Assembly: GCA_005765155.1 (NCBI GenBank)
Contig: VCCP01000008.1
Span: 248,001-312,000, forward strand
Length of the DNA stretch: 64,000 nt
Direction of reading: 5' to 3'
Origin: Zelopaecilomyces penicillatus
Lineage: Eukaryota; Ascomycota; Sordariomycetes; Hypocreales; Pseudodiploosporaceae
The translations under genes and the position numbers were made by a program. Shown in pieces: positions 1 to 13,083 of the stretch (position 1 is its first letter; every line of letters begins with the position of its first letter). The notes under the pieces are model-generated. The model did no database searches, was not told the origin of the DNA, and saw only the letters and a program-made list of their open reading frames with translations.

Positions 1-3000
1 ATATAGTATTTAAAATAGTTTTTATTAATCTTAGGATAGGATTATTAATTAAAGTAAAAGATATAATCTATATATAAAAGAGAGATATAAGTATAATAAT
101 AAATAAAATAATAAGAAATAAATTAAGCCTTAATTTAATTTTAAAAGAATTTTAATTATTATATAATTATTATTATTAATCTCTTCTTTACTTTTATAAT
201 AGCTATAAATAATATTAATAATACTAGCTTTATTATATTATTTATAGCTTTTATATTATTTAAGGTATATTTATAAAGTACTTTTATATTCTTAATATAT
301 CTCTTATATAAGTTCTTAATAAGAATAAATCTCTTTTATTTTAAAATATATTAGTTTTAGGGTATTATACTATTATTTATTAATATATATTTTATTAGGC
401 TTTTTATATATAATATTTACTATTAATTATTTAATAATAATAATATCTTTTTATTTAATTTATTTTAAAAATACTTTTAATATATAAATAATAATAATTA
501 AAATAAGATAGAATTAAAATTAAAGTATTAGATAAAGAAGAATATTTAATAGGCTTAAAGTAGGCCTAATATATTATTAGGTTTTACTTTTAAATAATAA
601 TAAAGGGTATAAATACTTACTTTTATTTTTATTATTATAGATATATAGTATTTTATAATAATACCTTAATTTAATATTATTATAATATAAAATTATTAAA
701 GTAATAGATATTATTTTATTTTATTTTAAAATTATTTGAAGCTTATAATTATTTTATATTCTTTAATAGTTTTTATATAAGATTATCCTAATCTTTTTAT
801 TTTATAAATATTTATTATTTTTAGCCTTTTCTTTATTTATTTTTTATTATTAAAATACTTTTTATTTTCTATTCTTATATAATATTTTTATTATTATTAT
901 TTAATATTTAAAAGAGGCTTAATCTATTATTTATTATCTATTAAAATAAAAATAGATTATTTAATATTTATTTTATTAGATTAATATAAAAGATTAAATA
1001 GATTCTTTTAATATATTTAATATAATTATTAAAGGTATAGGAATAATAATTACCTTATATTTAATATATAACTAGTTTAGGTTTTAATTTAAGTAATTTA
1101 TCTTAATATTATATAAAGAGAGCTATATATTATCTTTAAGAAAGAAGTATTTTATTAAATATTAAGAATTATTTATAGCCTTTTAGGTTTATTATTATAT
1201 ATAAATAATAATTATTTATATAAAATTAGCTTTAGATTAAAGATAATTAAGAAATATAATTATTTATCTTTTTAATAATATTTTATTTTTATTTAAATAT
1301 AGTTTTTATTATATTAAATTAATCTTAAATCTATTTAATAGTTTATTTAAGCTTATATTAATTATTAAGGATTTCTTATTATTAAATATTAATTAATAGG
1401 TTAAAAGATAATTAATTTAATTAAATTATAAGAAATATATAATTATTTAAAAAATAGCTTAGATTTTTTAATTTATATATTTTATATTACTATTTATTTA
1501 TAAATAATATATAATAGATAAGAGTTATATTATATTAATTAATTTATATAATATAATTTAAAAATAATTTAATTAGTTTAAATTTTTATTTATAATAATC
1601 TTTTTTAAGAATTTATAGAAATATTATTAAATATTCTAGAATTATTTAATATATACCTTAATAATTATAAATATTATTATTTTTAATTAAATATATTTTA
1701 ATAAATAATCTATAATAATTATTAAGAATTTTAATAAATTACTTTATTTTAAAAGCTTTATTATAAAATTAATAGATATTTATATTTAATAGATATTTAT
1801 AATAAATAATAATTAAAATAATCTTTAATATTATTATTAAAAGATATAGCTATTTTAATAAATTAAATAATTATATATAAATTAATAGATTAATTATAAT
1901 ATACTATTTTAATAATAATTATAATAAAGGAGTTTAAATATTTATTTTTATTTTAAATATTTTATTAAAAGAGAGTTATAGATCTTTTAAATAATTATAA
2001 TAATAAGGGATTCTTAATTTAAAAGCTAGAGTTAATCTTTATAAATTAATATCTTATATATATTTATTATATAATTTATAATTTATTTTTTTATCTTAGT
2101 TTTAATAGGGAATTATTATATACTTTTTATAATTATATATAAATAATAATTATAAATAGGATTCTTTTAAAGTGTTTAATTCTAAAGATTAAATAAATAA
2201 ATATCTTTAAATAGTATTATTTTATTTAAAAGATTATTTATTTTCTTTTTAAATAATATATATATATATATTAGGGTTATTTTAATTAAATATATAATTT
2301 ATATTAGGATTATCTTTTTATCTTTTATATCTTATTCTTTTTTTAATAGGATATTAGATTAAGCTATTTAAAAGCTAGATTAATAATAAAGATAATATTA
2401 AAAAATAAAAGTATTTTTATTTATCTAGCTTATTATTTAAAAAGCTTTTTAAAGCCTATAAAATATTTTAGATTCTTATAATTAATTAAAATAATAAATA
2501 GCTTTATTATTTCTTAAAATTTAATTAATTATACTTTTAAATATAATATAATTATTAGAAATTCTTTATTATAAATTATATAATTCTTTTTAATTACATT
2601 ATTAATTTAATTAAATAATATATAATTAATAATAGGATATTATTATATATTTATAATAGATATTCTTTAAATACCTTTTTCAAATAATTAGCTTTAATAA
2701 TTATATTTTTTTTAGGATCCTATTAAATTAGGATTAGTTTTATAATAAATATTTATTTTAATATTTTAAAAGCTAAATCTTATATATTATTATATTAAAA
2801 AAGGATTTCTTTACCTATTAAATAAATAAATAATTTAATTAAAATAAAGAAGAATAGAATAAATTCTTAATAAAAGTTAATAAAGCCTAAAAAGCTTTTA
2901 ATTTCTTATATTTATATAAATACTTTCTATTCTTATATAGCTATAATCTTTTTAAATACTAAATATATAGCTTTTTCTATCTTAATAATAAACCTTAAAT

Positions 3001-5741
3001 ACTAAATAATAATTATAATAAATATATATTTTTTAATATTAATAAATAAGCTAGCCTTTTATATACATATATAAATATCCTAAATCTTTTATAAATAATC
3101 CTTTTTAAAATCTTTTAAATATATAAGGATATTATCTAAGTATATTATAATAATATTATTTAAGATATATTTTAGAGTTAAATTAATATATCTTTAAAAG
3201 ATGATAAGGATATTTAATAGATTAAATAATATAATAAACTATTTAAATAGGCTGAATTAGGTTTAGAATATTATAAGGTATTTATCGTTTTTTATGATTT
3301 AGATTTTATAAAAGAGAAAATAAATATCTAGCTTTATAAATTAATAGATATTAAATAATAATTTTAATATCTTCTTAATTAATAATAATAGATATTAATC
3401 TTTATTATAATTTTATTTAAAGCTTAATAATCTATATAAAATCTTTATCTCTTTATAGCTTTTTTAAATTAAAAAATAAGTATAATAATTAAAAAGAAGC
3501 TAGCTTTAATCTATCCCTTATCTATTAATTTTATAATTTATTTTTATATCTTTAATAAATAATTCTAAGGTATATTATATAAGGATTCTTAAAATAGGTT
3601 TGTTTATTATTTATTTAATTTAATTTAAATTTAAATATAATAATTTATTATTTCTTAATATAAGAGTAAGCTATTAATTTCCTTTTTATTAAATAATATT
3701 ATAAAATTATATAGTTTTTTAAAGAGCTATAATAAAATTATTATTTATTTTATATTTATTTTAAATAGATAATTTAAAGTATTATATTTTTTAATAGTAT
3801 TTATTAAAATAATATTTATTTTATAGATATTAATAATAAAGAATTTATTTATATTAAATATCTTTTATCTTTATCTTTTTATTAATTTAATAAATATAGA
3901 TCCTATAATTATAATAATATTTATATATTTTAATTAAATAAAGTTTTTCTTTATAATTATTCTATTTATTTAATTAATTTAAAAAAAAATCTTTTTAATA
4001 ATAAAATAAATCTATTTATATTATATTTAAGGTAATCCTAAGATTAAATCTTTTAATAGCTTTAAGATTATATATATAATTAAGATAAAGTCTTAATTAT
4101 TAATATTTATTTATATTTTAATTATAAAGTATATTTTATAATTTTTAATTAATCCTATAATAATATTAAATATATATAGTTTTAAAAGATATATTTAATT
4201 TAATTTTAATTATTAAATTATTTATTTATTAATTATATTATAATATTTATATCTTAAATTAATTTATATATTTATAAATATAATAGAATTTAAGAAAATA
4301 AGAATTAAAAATAAATATTTATTTAATTTAATTTTAATATTTTATTCCTTTTTTATTATAATCTAATATTAATCTTTTTATAAAGCTATTATATAATTAA
4401 TTTATTTTTAAATAAGACTTAGTTTAAAAATAAATTATTTCTTTTATCTTTTAAATTAAAATTAAGTATTATATTAAAGTTAATAATATTAATATTAATA
4501 AAGTATTATAATTATATAAAATAATATTAATTTTATAAATATCTTTAATTTTTATAATAAATACAAATACTTTTCTCTTTTCTTTTATATAATATCTTAA
4601 TTAAAATCTATTTTATAGCTAGCTGATTATTCTTAATAAGTATAACTAGATTCTTTTTTTTATCCTTTCTAGGTATTATATAATATTTAATTATAACTAT
4701 TGTATTAATATTTAATTATAACTATTATATTAATATTAATTATTAATATATTTTATTAGCTTAAATAAGAAGGGCTATATATAGGAATATTTTTATTTTA
4801 TTTTTTCTTTCAAATTAAATACTTTAAGTTTTATAATAATCTAATAATAATAAAACATAATTTTAATATAATTAATATAAAAGATACTTTAATTTAAATA
4901 GATATTTTATATTTAATAATTAAATATATAATAAAGCTTAATTAGTTCTATTAAATTAAATTATATTAAATTATTTATTATTATAAATTTCTATTTAAAA
5001 TATATATAAAAAAATAAAAAGAGCTTTTTTAAGTATTATTTAATATATTCTAGCTTAATTTAAGCTATATCCTTATAATAAGGATTATAAAATATTAATA
5101 TTATATATTTTAAAAGTTTATTTAGATTATATATTTAGCTTAATCTATTTATTAAATAAAACTCCTAGATATATCTTTAAAGGGATATTAATATATTATT
5201 TTAAATAATCTTTTATTAATTTCTATATTTTTTAATAAAATCCTTATTAATAATAATTTTATAATAAATAGCTATTAATTAAGCTAAGAAGGTATTTTTA
5301 TTATTATTAAATAATTAAAATAAGAGAAAAGGTATATATTTTAAATAAATATATTTTTTTATTTTTTTCTTTAAATTATTAATTTTATAATTCTAATTAA
5401 TAATTTATATCTTTATATAAATAATAATCTATTTATTCTTTTATAATTAATTATATAGATTTTTAAAAGTAAATAAAATAAATTATAAATATTTTAATAT
5501 AGGTAATTACTTTATTTTAAAGAATATATCCTTTTTTTTAATAGAATATAAAGAGGAAGTTTATTAAATATAATAAGCTAGTGCTATAGTTATTATAAAT
5601 AAGTATTAAGAATAATATTAATAAACTTAAAGAGAGAGAGAAATATCTATTCTAATCCCTTTCTTATATTAATAAGGTCTGGTTTAGGCCTGCCTTATTT
5701 TTATACCTAAGGCTTAGGCTTTTAAGCCTAAGCTTATAATA
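1..5741 (-). mobile_element. Ty3/gypsy element A, inverted copy, RIP-degraded, runs off window
   Basis: This AT-rich block has no usable reading frame but is the reverse complement of element A at 16366-43649 once the insertions in that copy are removed. The matches run through the LTR (5569-5741 against 16366-16539), the body (4140-4290 against 27050-27200; 2640-2760 against about 28450-28600) and the far end (1-260 against 42170-42400). Read on the minus strand, a degraded reverse-transcriptase YxDD-type box is visible near 3128-3150. About 1.3 kb including the 3' LTR should lie left of position 1. Differences between copies are mostly C/T and G/A, as RIP produces. It encodes nothing functional. 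Confidence 0.85.
5569..5741 (-). repeat. 5' LTR of the inverted element A copy
   Basis: This 173 bp segment matches, in reverse complement, the two LTRs of the plus-strand copy (16366-16539 and 43477-43649). It keeps the hairpin-like run around CCTAAGGCTTAGGC. The outer end reads TATTATAAGC on the minus strand, consistent with a canonical TG end changed to TA by RIP. Confidence 0.85.
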
Positions 5742-6276
5742 ATTAAGGCTTATTATATAACCTTAATTATTAGATTATAATATTTATATATTAAATTAAT
5801 ATAGTATTAATAAATAAACATATTTTATTTATTAATATATTATTAAGGTATTTTATTTTTCTGAATTTTTAAATATTTTAAGGATTTTTAAATTAATTAA
5901 GAGATATATCTTTTAATTAATTATTTAAATATATCTTATATAAATATTATATTAATAGATAATTACTTTTATCTTCTTTTTTATAAACTTTTGTTTAAAT
6001 ATTATTATATCTTTTTTTTATTATCTTAATAATTAATTCTAGTTAATCTTTATAAAGGTATAATAATATAAATTAAATTTAAAGAATTAATTAATAATTT
6101 TATAATTAATTTAAAAAATAATTAAGAAGTTTTTAAAGATTTTTAAGATTTTTTAGGATTTTTAAAAGAAAATAAAAAAAAATTATATTTAATAATACTT
6201 TTTTAAATTATTTAAATATATTTATTTACTTATATAATTATTATCTTAAAACTATAATTAATATAATAATATTTTT
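5742..6276. other. AT-rich filler, unassigned
   Basis: This is roughly 85-90 percent AT sequence between the LTR of the inverted A copy and the short terminal-repeat element. It holds no reading frame of note and no repeat that I could match elsewhere in the window. It may be older RIP-degraded repeat DNA. Confidence 0.5.
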
Positions 6277-6845
6277 TATAAAGGGATTAAAGATAATATA
6301 ATATAATTTAATAGATTATTATATTAAAAGGTAAAAGATCTATTAATATTAATAATTTATATTAATACTATATCTTATAATAATTTATAAAATAAGGGCT
6401 TAGTTTATATAGAAATCCTATTATAATTATCCCTTTCTTTATAAATAACTTAACCCTAAGTTATTATATATTTATAAGATTAGCCTAGACTTTTTCTATT
6501 ATTACCTTATTAGGCTATAAATATCTTATCTTCTAATATATTATCTAGCCTCTATTAATATAATATATATATAATAAGCTATTATAAATCCTTAAGGCTA
6601 AAGTTTTATAAGCTAGCTGATTTAGTACTTATATAATTTAAACCCTTAACCCTATAATAAATATTAAACTATTAATCTATAAGTTATTAATATAATTATA
6701 AAGGGATTAAAGATAATATAGCCTAATTTAATAGATTATTATATTAAAAGATTAAAGATCTATTAATATTAATAACTTATATTAATACTATATCTTATAA
6801 CAGCTTATAAAATAAGGGTCTAGCTTATATAGAAATCCTATTATA
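6277..6845. mobile_element. TRIM-like 569 bp element with 149 bp terminal direct repeats
   Basis: Two direct repeats of 149 bp (6277-6425 and 6697-6845) begin TATAAAGGGATTAAAG and end CCTATTATA, which fits TG...CA ends altered by RIP. They differ at about a dozen positions, mostly transitions. The 271 bp between them has no coding potential. Five T residues flank each side (6272-6276 and 6846-6850), a possible 5 bp target duplication, although T runs are common here. Size and layout fit a terminal-repeat retrotransposon in miniature, which would need enzymes from another element. A plain local duplication is the alternative. Confidence 0.6.
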
Positions 6846-7137
6846 TTTTTATTTATTAATAATAATATAAATATTAATTTATTAAAACTTTTTTAATAAA
6901 TATTAAAAATAATTTTTTTATTAATTATATTAATATTTATAATTATATTAAATTATTATATTTATATTTATATTATATTATTAAATTATTTAATAAATTA
7001 TTATCTTTTTTTAATTTAATTATTATTAAATAATTTCTTAATATTAAGATTCTTTAATATTTTTAATATTTTAAGAGTTTTTAATTTAAATAATCTTTTA
7101 ATTAAAGATAATATTATTAATTATATATAAGCTATAT
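6846..7137. other. AT-rich filler, unassigned
   Basis: AT-rich sequence between the TRIM-like element and the fragment of element B. I see no gene and no matched repeat. Confidence 0.4.
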
Positions 7138-7700
7138 TATAATAAAATTAGATATTTAAATATTTAATTATAATATATAATTTAAAAGATTATTAATTAT
7201 TAAGGCTTTAATAGCTTTTTATATTTTAAAAATATAAAAACATATTTAATTTAAATATAAATCTTATTATTAATTATTTATTTAAAGGTATATAATTTTA
7301 TTTAATTATAATTTAAATTCTTTTTATAATTCTTATATTTTTATTTATAATTATTTAAAATTAATAATAGCTTTTATTTATTTATTATTAAAAGATTATT
7401 TTTATTATTAAAGGCTTTATTAGATTTTTAGCTTATTTAAGGTTTAAGGCTTTTAATTTATAAAATTTAATTAATCTTAATTATAAAAAGAATATTTAAT
7501 TAATATTTTTTAATAATTTATAAAAACCTAGAATAAATTAATAATAATTTTAATTAAAATAATAATAATTAAAAAACTAATATCTTTTAATTAAATTTTA
7601 AAATAATATAAGACTTTAATATTTTATTCTAAATATTTTATTAAAATAAAAATTATAACTTATATATATAATATTTTAATTTATTAAATTAAATAATATT
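7138..7700 (+). mobile_element. Element B fragment: LTR plus start of internal region, RIP-degraded
   Basis: Positions 7138-7328 align with the 195 bp LTRs of element B (17549-17743 and 26856-27050). The following bases align with the B internal start from 17744 on, including the segments equivalent to ATAATTCTTATA and the stretch after it. Similarity is traceable to about 7700 and then becomes too weak to call by eye. This copy is more mutated than the nested B. It is a truncated relic with no coding capacity. Confidence 0.7.
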
Positions 7701-8330
7701 ATTAATAACTATTTTAAATAAAGCTTTAATTATATTTTTAATTTATTATAAGATTTTTTTAATCAATCTTATATAATAAAATAATATATAATTATTAAAG
7801 TATTTAATATAAGATATTTATTTTTAATAAAAATTATATTATTAAGATATTTAATAATCTTAATAATTCTTTTTTATAATATTTAATTATTATAATAATA
7901 AATCTTTAATATATCTTATTATAGATTTCATTTTATATTTAATTAATTAAATAAAAGTGATATAATATAATAAAATTATATAATAATTAAAAAAATACTT
8001 TAATAGCTTTAATTTATTATTTATAATAAATAATCTATTATATTATAGTTAAAATTTATATTTTAAAGCTTTTATTTTTTTTATTTTTTATAATTAAAAA
8101 GTATTTAATATATAATTTTATTTTAAAATAAAGATTATTATTTAATTAATATTAAAATAATTTATATTATATTCTTTATTATTTATTTTTTAAAAAAAGC
8201 TTTTTTTAATTTAAAATAGATATTTATAATTTATAAAAATAACTTAAATAAATATAAAAATAATAAAATAATAAAATATTATATTATTAATTATAGAGTA
8301 TTTATTATTATATAAGTTATATAGACTATA
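7700..8330. other. AT-rich filler up to the gene-island boundary
   Basis: This is low-complexity AT-rich sequence with no gene. It may be the unrecognisable continuation of the B fragment. Composition changes abruptly near 8330 (around TATTCAGCCAGGG), where normal-GC sequence begins. Confidence 0.5.
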
Positions 8331-8505
8331 TTCAGCCAGGGTTAATCACGTATAATTGATCGTTTCTTATCAGACTGTTACGAATCATCCCTCACCAGCA
8401 CCAGCCAATCCAGTCTGCAGACAACATTGGTGTGCTTCACCTCTAATGTTTTCAGCCCCAACTACGTCAACTACTGACTCCCTTTGAACGGATCAAGTTT
8501 CTAAT

Positions 8506-9743
8506 ATGGCACATAGTGAGTCACTGCCCGGAAAGCATGGTATTCATTGAAGGGTCTTCGTATTTTTCCTCATATCGTGTTTGTCATTGGTTCAGCAGAC
8601 TTTCTCACACCCACTCTAACTTCTCCTTGTAGGTAAGCGAAACACATCTCGAGCAGTTTTTACGTCCCATGAACGAGCTGTTGCCAAATTGAATTGGAGC
8701 TCCAACTCCGCTCGCCTTAATCGGGATTCATTCCTCCCTTTCGGATCTTGTAGTCTCTGTCTCGAAATCGCACGGGAACCTGTCGCTTGCCAATGCGGCG
8801 ACATCTTCTGCCGTGAATGCGCCCTCGCAAATCTATTTGCTCAGAAGAAGGAGATTAAGCGGGTCGAAAAAGCGCGGCAACATGCTGAGTTCGAAGGTGC
8901 TCGTGTGCGGGTTTTGGAGGATGAAGAGGAACAAAGAAGAGCTATCCGAGACTTTGAGCTAACACAATCCGGACTTGTGGCGAATACTAGCAAAAGTGCA
9001 ACAGATGCAGCCCCACTTCAAGATGAGACTGGGCTGAAAATTCAAGCTGGAAGCAAACGGAAGTTTACTCTTGATGAGGACGAACTAAGTCGTATAGTAA
9101 GAGAGGATAAGGCAAAAGCGCGAAAGGCAATTGAAGATGAAAAAGTCAGTACACAAAATGATCAATTCCTCTATTAATTACAAGTCAAGGAACCATGGCT
9201 AACTGTGGGCTATAGGCTGCAAAACCGCACCTCCCATCGTTTTGGACGCCGTCCCTGACCCCAGATGCTCGTGAAACTAAGCTGCCCGCCACTACAAAAA
9301 AGGCCAAGGCACTGCCTATATGCCCTGCCTCTTCGGAAACCAACATGCATATTCTGACTTTGCATAGTCTAGTCACCATCAAGTTCAATGAAGAGATTGA
9401 TTTTCCTGCCATAAGCGAAAAGCGCAGGACCTGCCCTTCCTGTCTGAAAGCATTTACCAACTCGATGCGGCCAGTCATGGCAGTGAAGTGCGGCCATGTA
9501 TTGTGTTTTGGCTGTGTCAAGCAATTCCTCATTCCTCCCGGACAGAAGCAACATTCTGATCCGAATTATTCGATCACATGTTTTGTTTGTGATATACCTC
9601 TTGATATTAAACTGTCTAAAGTCGGAGAAACAGCCAGGACTCACCTCCCGACCGGGTTGGTAGGCCTCAAATCTGAAGGAACCGGCTTTTCTGCCAAGGG
9701 AACGAATACAGTAGAGAAGTCAGGTACAGCATTTCAATGCTAG
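8506..9743 (+). CDS. NOSIP-like RING/U-box protein (probable E3 ubiquitin ligase, spliceosome-associated family)
   Basis: Three exons, 8506-8515, 8633-9144 and 9216-9743, give a 349-residue protein. Exon 1 is only 10 nt (ATG GCA CAT A) and joins to read MAHSKRNTSRAVFTSHERA, the conserved N-terminus of the NOSIP family, which is why this start is chosen. The first zinc-binding half has Cys43, Cys46, Cys56, Cys63 and Cys66, followed by a charged helix from about residue 74 (QKKEIKRVEKARQHAEFE). The C-terminal RING-like half carries CPSCLKAF, VKCGHVLC and CFVCDIPL, then the family ending NTVEKSGTAFQC. Introns are 117 and 71 bp (donors GTGAGT and GTCAGT). Animal NOSIP binds nitric oxide synthase; fungal members are usually seen as ubiquitin ligases tied to splicing. 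The gene converges with the carrier gene, 140 bp apart. Confidence 0.92.
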
Positions 9744-9883
9744 AAGGCCGCTTCTGGGATTGTCAGGAATAGAAGCGCGTATTTGATCTCATGTGTCTCT
9801 GCATGGGGAATACTCTGTTCAGAAACAGGGTTCGCATTGCTAGGTCGTGAATCTCCTGCTCGCGGACGAGACAACGCAATGAG

Positions 9884-10825
9884 CTAGAAGTGGAAGATCC
9901 AGCGATGGATTAAACCTTTCGTAAACATTGTCAAACCATGGCTGAAGAAGCTCTTGATAAGCTCAGCATGCAAGCCATGGTAGAGGCTCCTGATGCCTTC
10001 CCTATTTACTATGCGATAAATCATTGCAAAAACTGTCATATTCAAGAGCCGCCAGGCTTTTGCTATAAGGGCTTTGGCACCGCTGTGATGACTTGTAGCA
10101 CAAGCTTCCGGCCCGTACTTTTTTTCTTCCACTTCATTGCTGGGCATCTGAAGTTGCGTCTTCGCTGCTTGGAAGGGGTAAGTCATGGCTGTGGCCAAGG
10201 CTTTACTAGTAGCTGCCAAGATAAAGGCAATCCATGCAGTGGGTATATCGTCTTCCTCCAATGCGGGGATAATATGCGCTGCCAATCTTCGGTTGACGAA
10301 AAATGTTATGCTTGGGTTTAGTGTCAGGACAACGGTTGCAGAGTAGCCGGACCATAGCCCCACGAGGCCACTTTCGCCCCGAATTTTGGCCATAGTGGCA
10401 ACTAAGGAGTCATAGTTGGAGGGCATTTCTGTTTGCTTTCGTGTTACCACATTTGACAATGGTGTAGTCAAGGCCTTGGTGCACGCTCCGGCGAATGCGC
10501 CTATGGCAAGCTCCTGGGCCACGGTGGGGGTTCGTCGATGTTGGCGAAGATAACTGTAGAATCCGAAGAAAAGAAAGCTATCGAGGATAGATTTGGCCAC
10601 TTCGGGCGCAAATCCGTTGTAGAGTGCTAATACCCCACCCTCGTGTCTCACTATGGCTCGAAAAGTGTCGATGATTCCATCGTATTGCGGACTGTCAGCT
10701 CGGTGTTTAGCCTTAAGCCGTGTTGTTATGAGATCTAAAGGAGCGAGCGCGGCCGTGGATATGGCTGTGCCCACCGATCCAGACACAGCGTGGCCCAAGG
10801 CGTCTAAGGTTGGGTTGCGTCCCAT
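9884..10825 (-). CDS. Mitochondrial carrier family protein, probable peroxisomal adenine nucleotide carrier (Ant1/PMP47 type)
   Basis: An intronless 313-residue protein with the threefold repeat of the SLC25 family. The signature P-x-[DE]-x-x-[KR] appears clearly in repeat 1 (PLDLITTRLKAK, residues about 29-40) and in weakened form in repeat 2 (PLSNVVTRKQ) and repeat 3 (PFQAAKTQLQMP). Repeat-end glycine motifs such as LYNGFAPEV, LWSGYSATV and LYHGLHAELIKS are present. Length and sequence resemble the peroxisomal ATP carrier, which exchanges ATP for AMP to feed fatty-acid activation in peroxisomes. A mitochondrial substrate cannot be excluded from sequence alone. The ATG at 10825 directly precedes the first membrane segment region. 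The acidic residue is missing from the second and third signatures, which is usual in this subgroup as far as I recall. Confidence 0.85.
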   Translation of the reverse strand: MGRNPTLDALGHAVSGSVGTAISTAALAPLDLITTRLKAKHRADSPQYDGIIDTFRAIVRHEGGVLALYNGFAPEVAKSILDSFLFFGFYSYLRQHRRTPTVAQELAIGAFAGACTKALTTPLSNVVTRKQTEMPSNYDSLVATMAKIRGESGLVGLWSGYSATVVLTLNPSITFFVNRRLAAHIIPALEEDDIPTAWIAFILAATSKALATAMTYPFQAAKTQLQMPSNEVEEKKYGPEACATSHHSGAKALIAKAWRLLNMTVFAMIYRIVNREGIRSLYHGLHAELIKSFFSHGLTMFTKGLIHRWIFHF

Positions 10826-11623
10826 GATGATGTAGGAGAAAGAGGTAACTTCTGGTAGTTGCTAGCGAGCCACGCCAACAACCAACAAGGTTGATGCAGG
10901 TATTCAAGGCCGTCAGGCTATCTGATTATCTGTGCTGTGTAAAGCAAGGCCCGGAATTTGTAGATCGTGTGTAATCGAGGTCTTGCGCATGCCATCTGTC
11001 TACGGTCTTGCTTGTTCGAGACTGGGAGCACGCTGGTTACGTCATAACTAAGGCCCACATCACCCATCCCTTGGTGTATGCCTCGGCGTTACATGGCTTC
11101 CTTGTAATAGCGCATAAGCCAAGCTTGCTATTGTTCGACCCCGGGTAGAGTTGTCAATTAAGTGATAATAATATGCATTTATATTTGATGCTCCACGATC
11201 GTGGAAGCTGAAGCACGAACATAAACTAAAATATCCCAAATTCCCCATTGCATCCATTTGATCCTGTGCCAATTTCAATGATGTGACCATATTCGATGGC
11301 AGAGTTCACACGCCTGGGGGGGAAGCAGAATGTCCACCAACGCCATTTCTCCCCTGCCCCCAGAGCCCCCGTATAAAAGCCTAAAACAAACCAAGAGCCA
11401 CAATTCCATATAGAAAGTATGCTTGGGCGAATAGGATAATGCATGCACTCAACGAACAGCATCCCGCTAAATCCATAATCATGACTACCCATAACACCAA
11501 CAATCAAGCTCTTGCAACTGGCCGATACTCATCCCACATAGACCTGAACGAAAGGCCTGATAATTTGACAACCTGTACGCCAAAAATATTTATCCTGAGC
11601 CCCCAAAGCTTCACAATTCGTCA
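10826..11623. other. Intergenic region between carrier and Sgf73 genes
   Basis: About 800 bp that should hold the carrier promoter and the Sgf73 3' untranslated region, both genes being on the minus strand. Short frames on both strands show no family resemblance or codon pattern of real genes. I see no RNA gene. Confidence 0.6.
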
Positions 11624-13083
11624 TTACCCTCTACTCGTCACAGACGCTGTTCGTTGTGGCGGTGCCGGCATGCTAAAGCTAGTCGATCGTGCGGAACCAG
11701 GGAGTACCATAGCAAGGTCTGGTTCGCCAGGTGCATCCTCGCTATCCAGCAAGCCAGGGTGACCATCTGGCAGTTTCTGTGCTCCAAAGCCTGTCACCTG
11801 AAATATATTTGTACGACCTCCGTTAGTCGCCATTTGAAGCTGCTCATGAAGCCTAGCAAGTTGATATTGGCGTTTGATAGGGGCAAATATGGGTTGTGGT
11901 ATGATAGGTTGTGGATTCCAATAGGCTAATGCTCCCATCACTGCGCCAGTTTCTTCATCTGAATCCACCGGTCCATTATTAGCATCATCATCGTCCTCAA
12001 TAGGGGCGTTGGCATCCAATGCGGCCTCTGCAAAATTTAGTTAGTCTTGTTCATCACCTCCATTGTTTTGATTGTGGAGGCAAACTGACTCTGCTGTTTC
12101 GCTTGGTTCTTTTTTTGGTAGGCAGCAAGAAGCATGTCGTAAGGGAGAGATCGTCCCGCCACCGCACGCTTTGCACCCATAGAATGACTTTTGCAAGTTA
12201 AGGATCGGGCACATGGCTGGCCGTTGGGTAAGATCACGCCACATTGCCGCTCGACATCAACAGGCCCTGGGTGGTTCATGGTCAGTGTAATGGTCGAAGA
12301 AGCAAAGGGATAAATACAGTGACATAGTACCTTTCGGTTTGGGCACCTTGGCCTTCGGTTCATCCTTCTTCTTCTTTGTCTTGGGGCCTTTATCTGCATC
12401 ACCGTCTGCCTTCCGCTTTTTGCCCTTCTTGTCGTCCTCGGGTTTCTTGCCCGCAGATTTCTTAGAACCTTTCTTGTCGTCTTCGTCACTGTCTTCATCA
12501 CCTTTACCGTCTCCATTATCCTCGTCTGCTTTCCTCGCTTCTTCCTCTCTAGCGGCTTCTTTGGCTCGCTCACGGGCCTCGCGGGCCTCCTTCTTCCGTT
12601 GAGCCTTTTCTCTTTTGACCTTTAAGCATTGCGCAATATGTGTCTTGGCGGCAGTTTTGAGAATACTCTTTTTACAATGTTTACACTGCTGTAGGTCGGG
12701 GCTATCTTCCAAAGGCCGGCCGGTGGCAAACGTGTCGCGCGCGGAGTCGTCCAACTGGTTTACTACAGGCCCTGGGGAAGAAACGGATGCGGTTGGAGAA
12801 CTGCTCCCCTTCTTCTTATCTTCTATACCCATCGTCAGCATTGACGAAGGAAATGCACTGAATAGGTGAGCGCGCACCATCAAGCACACTGGCGTCCCGC
12901 CAATTTCCCGGCTTGTGCTGTTTTGGAGGCGGCTTTTTCAACTTGATTGTACCAGATTTTGATTCTCGTTTTGATGCAACTTTAATCGTTTGATCCTCAC
13001 CTGGAATAGTCAATCAGTAACCTAGGAATGTGATGCATCAGCTACAGTAGCCTACCCTTGCGCGACTCAGCATCAGGCGCCAT
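11624..13083 (-). CDS. sgf73: SAGA-associated factor 73 (SCA7-domain deubiquitinase-module subunit)
   Basis: Five exons on the minus strand, 13083-13056, 13000-12878, 12822-12331, 12266-12090 and 12027-11624, give 407 residues. The start reads MAPDAESRKGEDQTIKVASK, followed by GTIKLKKPPPKQ and NWRDASVLDE. A single zinc finger (CKHCKKS...HIAQC) follows, then a long Lys/Glu/Asp-rich coiled segment with nuclear-type basic runs. Next is the SCA7 domain (VERQCGVILPNGQPCARSLTC and the KSHSMGAKRAVAGRS part), and a conserved tail with WNPQPIIPQP and FGAQKLPDGHPGL. Introns are 55, 55, 64 and 62 bp. The last donor is placed at GTCAGT because the downstream GTGATG would leave a 32 bp intron and lose the KQQKAALDANAP junction. 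In yeast this subunit anchors the Ubp8 H2B-deubiquitinating module to SAGA. Confidence 0.92.

Noticed and set aside
12037..12089. Use of the GTGATG donor in the last sgf73 intron
   Set aside because: It would give a 32 bp intron or a frame mismatch. The GTCAGT donor at 12089 gives a 62 bp intron with an ACTAAC branch site and restores the conserved junction.
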